A stretch of 64,000 nucleotides of DNA from Trichuris trichiura (lineage: Eukaryota; Nematoda; Enoplea; Trichinellida; Trichuridae). The stretch covers positions 3,782,001-3,846,000 of the forward strand of contig JBAJFE010000005.1 of assembly GCA_037903355.1 (NCBI GenBank), in the 5' to 3' direction. Both the position numbers and the translations under genes were made by a program. Under the pieces are notes generated by a model, which was given only the letters and a program-made list of their open reading frames with translations, was not told the origin of the DNA and did no database searches. This document shows, one piece after another, positions 60,204 to 64,000 of the stretch (position 1 is its first letter; each line of letters opens with the position of its first letter).

Positions 60204-61317
60204 GTCAGACGATTTTAAAGGCAGCCGCTCTATACGAGATCAACTAACGACAATGACTACCTCTAAGCTTCTTGTCGAGCAATTGACGTGCTGTTCTTCG
60301 CTGATTGGATGTTGCATCACCTGCGAATCAAGTTAACCTACCTGCTTATCATTAACGCGGTGATTTGGTCCTTTTGTGGTACTCTCATTGAGAGTATAAT
60401 AGATTTGTTCATTCAAATATAACGACGTTTTAAAGAGACTTTTTTTCCGGAGGACGGAAAACTAAACGTCGATTTGGGAGAAGTTGTTTCTATAGAAGTT
60501 TTGTAGGTTCTGCTAAAGATGATTTTCAGGTAGTGTCCGTTAGCCAAAAAATCCAATCTGTACTTTCGCGCATCAATTAGGAGTGGATCTCTTCTTCCAA
60601 TTGCCCTCAAACAGTACACTGTCGAGACAATAATCAGCTGTGCCGGACACGTATCCATGCCGCATAGAAAACCCCATAAATTATGTGTATATTCATGGCA
60701 GCGTAGTATTGCAGCTTTGTGGACCGTCTTGTTCTGCCTTTACTTAAGCCAAAACTTGGACATATAATTTATAGTTTGGCTCTGGTCTTTGTAGAGACAA
60801 AACAGGATAGCCAACCTGCTCTCCTTTAGCGTAGGTTGATCATAACGTCTGCATGCTTGACAGAAGGTAAGCATGCATTTATGAGAGACAAATTGGGAAA
60901 AACTGAAAAACTCAGTCTTGGGGAACCTACATTATGCGTGTGAATCGGAAAAAAGTAGTTATTATCATTTACTGTATTCTTTGCAGGCAGAGAAAAGAGG
61001 AGACGACATACAATGAAACGCGTTTATTGACGCGTGAGTCTTTCAAGACCCGCTAAGTTACGCGCTAATGAGAGCACGTAGTTATGACAGTGCTTTTTCT
61101 CATTTGATTGCTGACCACTGTTATAACCTATCCTATACGACCAATGGTTCCCTTAGAATGACTCACCATTGTTCGTCCATTGCAGTCTATCTGTTGCTAT
61201 TGGTTCCCTTCCAGTGTCAAAATTTTTGTTTGATCTTGTCTTCTAAATGCCCTTGCTGTTATATTTTATGCTTGCTCACTACTGTGTTTCTTGGTTACCT
61301 GAGGCTATTTTTCAGTA
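60204..61317. other. 5' flank of the secreted gene with two repeats
   Basis: Block 60402-60560 is duplicated at 50.62-50.77 kb. Block 60690-60905 is a fourth, diverged copy of the dispersed repeat (CTGCCTTTACTTAAGCC, GCTCTCCTTTAG, GCATGCTTG, GCATGCATTTATGAGAGAC). The rest, to 61317, shows no supported gene. Confidence 0.55.
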
Positions 61318-62013
61318 CAGTGAAACCGCCCTAACGCGGATTTCTCCAGTCCGTATCCCTCTCTAATCAGGAGTCATGGAAGAGAACGATAGAAGGATCA
61401 TATAAATTAAAGATAATTAAGCTATCTGTGCGGAACGGATAGCCAATTAGCGCCAACGGCTATGAGGGAAGCAAATAACGATCCAACGTTCCTTCCGGCA
61501 TACGTCAGCATAGGCGCAAACCAGCCACGGCTCTGCCGAGCCAATCTCGACGAAAAGGTTATCTGTAGCAAGGCACGTTGAGACCGTTCCCTAAATAACG
61601 AGAAATATGCGTCATGGTAGGCAATAGTGACATCGGACAGAGCATGTCACGTAGCGCGGTTCACGCGGCTGTACATCAACATGCCGCATGAGAACCCTCA
61701 ATTTAACTGCAGGATACGCACAAAAACAGAATCGTTTTAGAAAAGTCAGTTCACGGTAACTATTTCCCATGTCGCTTTGCGGTAAAGCGCCACAAAAGTA
61801 ACTGGTTTTCCTTACTCAATCGTTTTCCTTGATCAGACGGACTTCGGTGCTCTTGTAAGCTAGACCTATTTATAGAAACTAAAATCGCGTTGTGGTCGCC
61901 AGGAACCTCCGTCTAAGATTGCATTACCTGCTTTTCTGTGACCTACCGTAAGCTTCCTTCGTAATCCGGACTACCCGCCGCCCCGACGAGTCTGAATTAG
62001 GGAGAATTTACTG
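61318..62013. mobile_element. pogo-type MITE, copy 2
   Basis: Begins CAGTGAAACCGCCCTAACGC and ends GGGAGAATTTACTG, flanked by TA on both sides. The interior (CCGGCATACGTCAGCATAGG, ACCAGCCACGGCTCTGCC, CTATTTCCCATGTCGC) is the reverse complement of blocks in copy 1. It is about 500 bp shorter than copy 1 and diverged. Confidence 0.8.
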
Positions 62014-62639
62014 TACTAAGCTTATATTTCGGCTAAGGTTCCGGAAAAAAATAGAAATTTATAATTGGCAGACGTGTTAGTAAGGACGCCTGTGGATCCA
62101 ATCAGCTAGCTCAGCAGAAAGAACAATGTCATGTCAATTAGCTGAAATAACTGATCACTTCTTCTGCTTTCTTTAATACTTCTGCTCATTCTCCTTTAAA
62201 TCTGCGTCCAAACGGGGAAAGAAAGGTGAATCAGCCAAATCATCCTATGAATAACAGTGGCCTTTGCATAGGATGAAGTATAGCGATGATCAGCGGTGAA
62301 GGGTCAAACGGAAGTATACTCTAATTTTGTGACTTGATTAGAGCAGATCTCTACAGGCATCAAGCTGAACAGCCGGAACGTTCTGGTGTCCTTCTTGTTC
62401 AAATGCTTCAATGCCTATCATATGCGCAAAGTTTTCGTTTACAACTTTTGCTGTTTTCCAAACAACATCAAAGCGAGATTGCTGGAAAGACGCATGAAAC
62501 ATATCGGAAAACACGTTCAAATTTCCTTTAAGCAAATCGTTCATGCGAAGGGGTCATTGCCATATTACAAGTAGGCGACGTACAGTTTGAGATATGCTGG
62601 TTCTCTGGTGTTAAGCATGCGTCCACGGTGGTCTGTGGT
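62014..62639. other. unrecognised sequence; frame at 62.34-62.57 kb open on both strands
   Basis: The interval 62338-62574 is open on + (GIKLNSRNVLVSFLF...) and on - (MNDLLKGNLNVFSDMF...). Neither frame has a recognised family or convincing splice sites, so I do not call a gene. Confidence 0.3.
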
Positions 62640-63555
62640 ACAGAAAAAAATCCCTACCTGCACATTACCGTAATCTGGTCAAAGATGCGCTCAGCAGAGA
62701 AAAACCATTTCAGAAAAATTAGCTTAGATGAAGATGCGAAATGGAAAACGATCTTTAAACGGTTTAAACGTCTAGCAGGCGCTATCAACGACTTTATTAC
62801 GCACGATAGAGAAAAAGAAGGCTAACTTGTTATAGCTAAAACTGGTCGTGTAAAAATATTGAAATAATTATTGGTGAAAAGAACACGTTCATTTCGAGAC
62901 GTACAAGCGAAAAATTCGCTACGGCGACAATGGTTTATTGCTGGCACCAAGATAAAACAAAAAACGAAAAGATTGCATTACGTATAGACTTGTCAACGAC
63001 ACCGATTGAAGAGAATGTCACTCTTTCAACAAAGTATCGAAAGAACGTGCATATCTCTTTTAAATTAAGAACAATTTGACGGGATTCAGTGGGCTCAAAC
63101 GGAAGCGGCGGCAACCAGCGTTCATATTGATAGGACAAAGCGAAAGAACAAAAGATAAAGGAGGAAAGAAACAATAGCGACTTGCAAGCATCATAGGCAG
63201 TGCTTAGATGACGCAAACAATAGAATATAGTATGTACCAATGCGACTGACCACATCCCATTGGTATGTCGTCATATTATAGCAAATAATGACTAAGGACC
63301 ATCGACTCGATTGAACAGCGTCTACGACTTCAGTAAATGAAACAACAAAATATGATCACGTTTTTCAATCGCTAATCAATGACAAGCTAAAACACAACGG
63401 TGACTGCAAAAAGGACTGACACTTTCTCCTTCTTTATCTCACTAGCATCGATAAAGCGCGCGCGCGTCCTTTTTCAATGAAACATCGTTGACGTATAAGG
63501 ACAAGCGGAAAGCGGGAATGTGTTGGAACGAAAAAGTGGTGATGAAAAGTCACGA
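62640..63555 (+). repeat. 0.9-kb duplicated segment (copy B)
   Basis: Partner of 54565-55495 in the same orientation, about 8.07 kb away. The 106-residue - strand frame at 63255-62935 differs from copy A at only a few residues. Similarity ends near 63550, after GGGAATGTGTTGGAACG. Confidence 0.85.
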
Positions 63556-64000
63556 AATGCTCCACCGTCTGCTGTCTTCGTAAGATTACAAAGAGTAAAG
63601 GAAAAACACATGCCGACCCAACTCTCTATGCTACAACGTATTTTTTTGCGTGGAGCAAAAATGAGGGAATGGAAGGAAAGTGGTCAAACGAAGCTAGCTT
63701 AAAATGAAAAGCGCAGATATTACTATTATCATTGTTATTAGTTTTGTTATTTTGATTAAGCATAAGAAAAAGAGCGCCGGGCGACCGCCGTCCGTCATTA
63801 GCTCTTTTTCTATTTCTTCTTCAACGTTGGAAAAAAACGTTTTTTCGCCGGCGTTTGCTGTGATGCCGGAAGTGTTGATGCTCGACCGCCGCTACCTGTC
63901 GAAGTGTCCATACTTCCAATGGCCATACGAAGGTAGTGAAGCCATTTCATCAAATCGTCCTGCAAACAAATATTGTTTCAAAAACAATTGATTATCAATG
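63556..64000. other. right edge, no feature called
   Basis: A + strand frame from 63704 begins with a hydrophobic stretch (ITIIIVISFVILIKHKKKS) and runs to near the window edge. It could be the start of a small membrane protein, but the frame ends at a stop without a recognisable domain. Confidence 0.25.

Noticed and set aside
61068..61334. 88-codon hydrophobic frame
   Set aside because: It runs into the MITE end, shows no splice or family support, and lies in the repeat-bearing flank.
62338..62574. Frames open on both strands suggesting a small gene
   Set aside because: Neither strand has a recognised family or clear exon boundaries. It is left as unexplained sequence.

Overview
This is a eukaryotic nuclear window, most probably from a nematode. 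Genes have many short exons, and introns cluster at 50-60 bp with canonical GT..AG ends. The gene set includes NUP35, a proteoglycan-linker glucuronosyltransferase, MCM5, a serpentine receptor, a globin and a SOSS-C homologue. The repeats between genes carry GCCTAA-like units reminiscent of the nematode telomere repeat. The compact introns, moderate base composition and Penelope-like elements would fit a clade I (Dorylaimia, Trichuris-like) worm. That placement is inference; no rRNA or other taxonomic marker is present.

Left part (1-12 kb): three + strand genes in series. They are an uncharacterised gene with a PH/EVH1-like domain (1726-4316), NUP35 (5192-6507) and a GlcAT-I type glucuronosyltransferase (6601-8611). 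A - strand uncharacterised multi-exon gene follows (10109 to about 11.56 kb).

Middle repeat block (about 12-29.5 kb): essentially gene-free. It contains Penelope-like reverse-transcriptase copies in both orientations, their terminal repeats with hammerhead-like RNA motifs, a perfect 408-bp palindrome, a LINE RT relic, a 68-bp satellite array and a long inverted repeat enclosing about 10 kb. Simple repeats and fold-back elements are also present.

Second genic part (29.5-47 kb): a two-exon serpentine receptor (-), MCM5 in 11 exons (-), a sushi-domain single-pass membrane protein in 8 exons (-), a three-exon globin (+) and a one-exon SOSS-C/INIP homologue (-).

Right part (47.8-64 kb): a hAT element with a frameshifted transposase has inserted in a decayed duplicate of a secreted gene with Ig-like and thrombospondin-type segments. 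The intact copy lies 9 kb away at 57937-60203. Around them are two decayed pogo/Tigger-type transposases, two copies of a TA-flanked pogo-type MITE, and a 0.9-kb segment present twice in the same orientation (54.57-55.50 and 62.64-63.55 kb).

The genes are ordinary housekeeping, surface and sensory genes with no evident shared pathway. The most unusual features are an in-frame GC-AG intron in the NUP35 RRM domain, the covarying hammerhead-like motifs in the Penelope repeats, and the perfect palindrome inserted in a Penelope RT. Exon coordinates were derived by eye from splice sites and family alignment remembered in outline; no database search was run.
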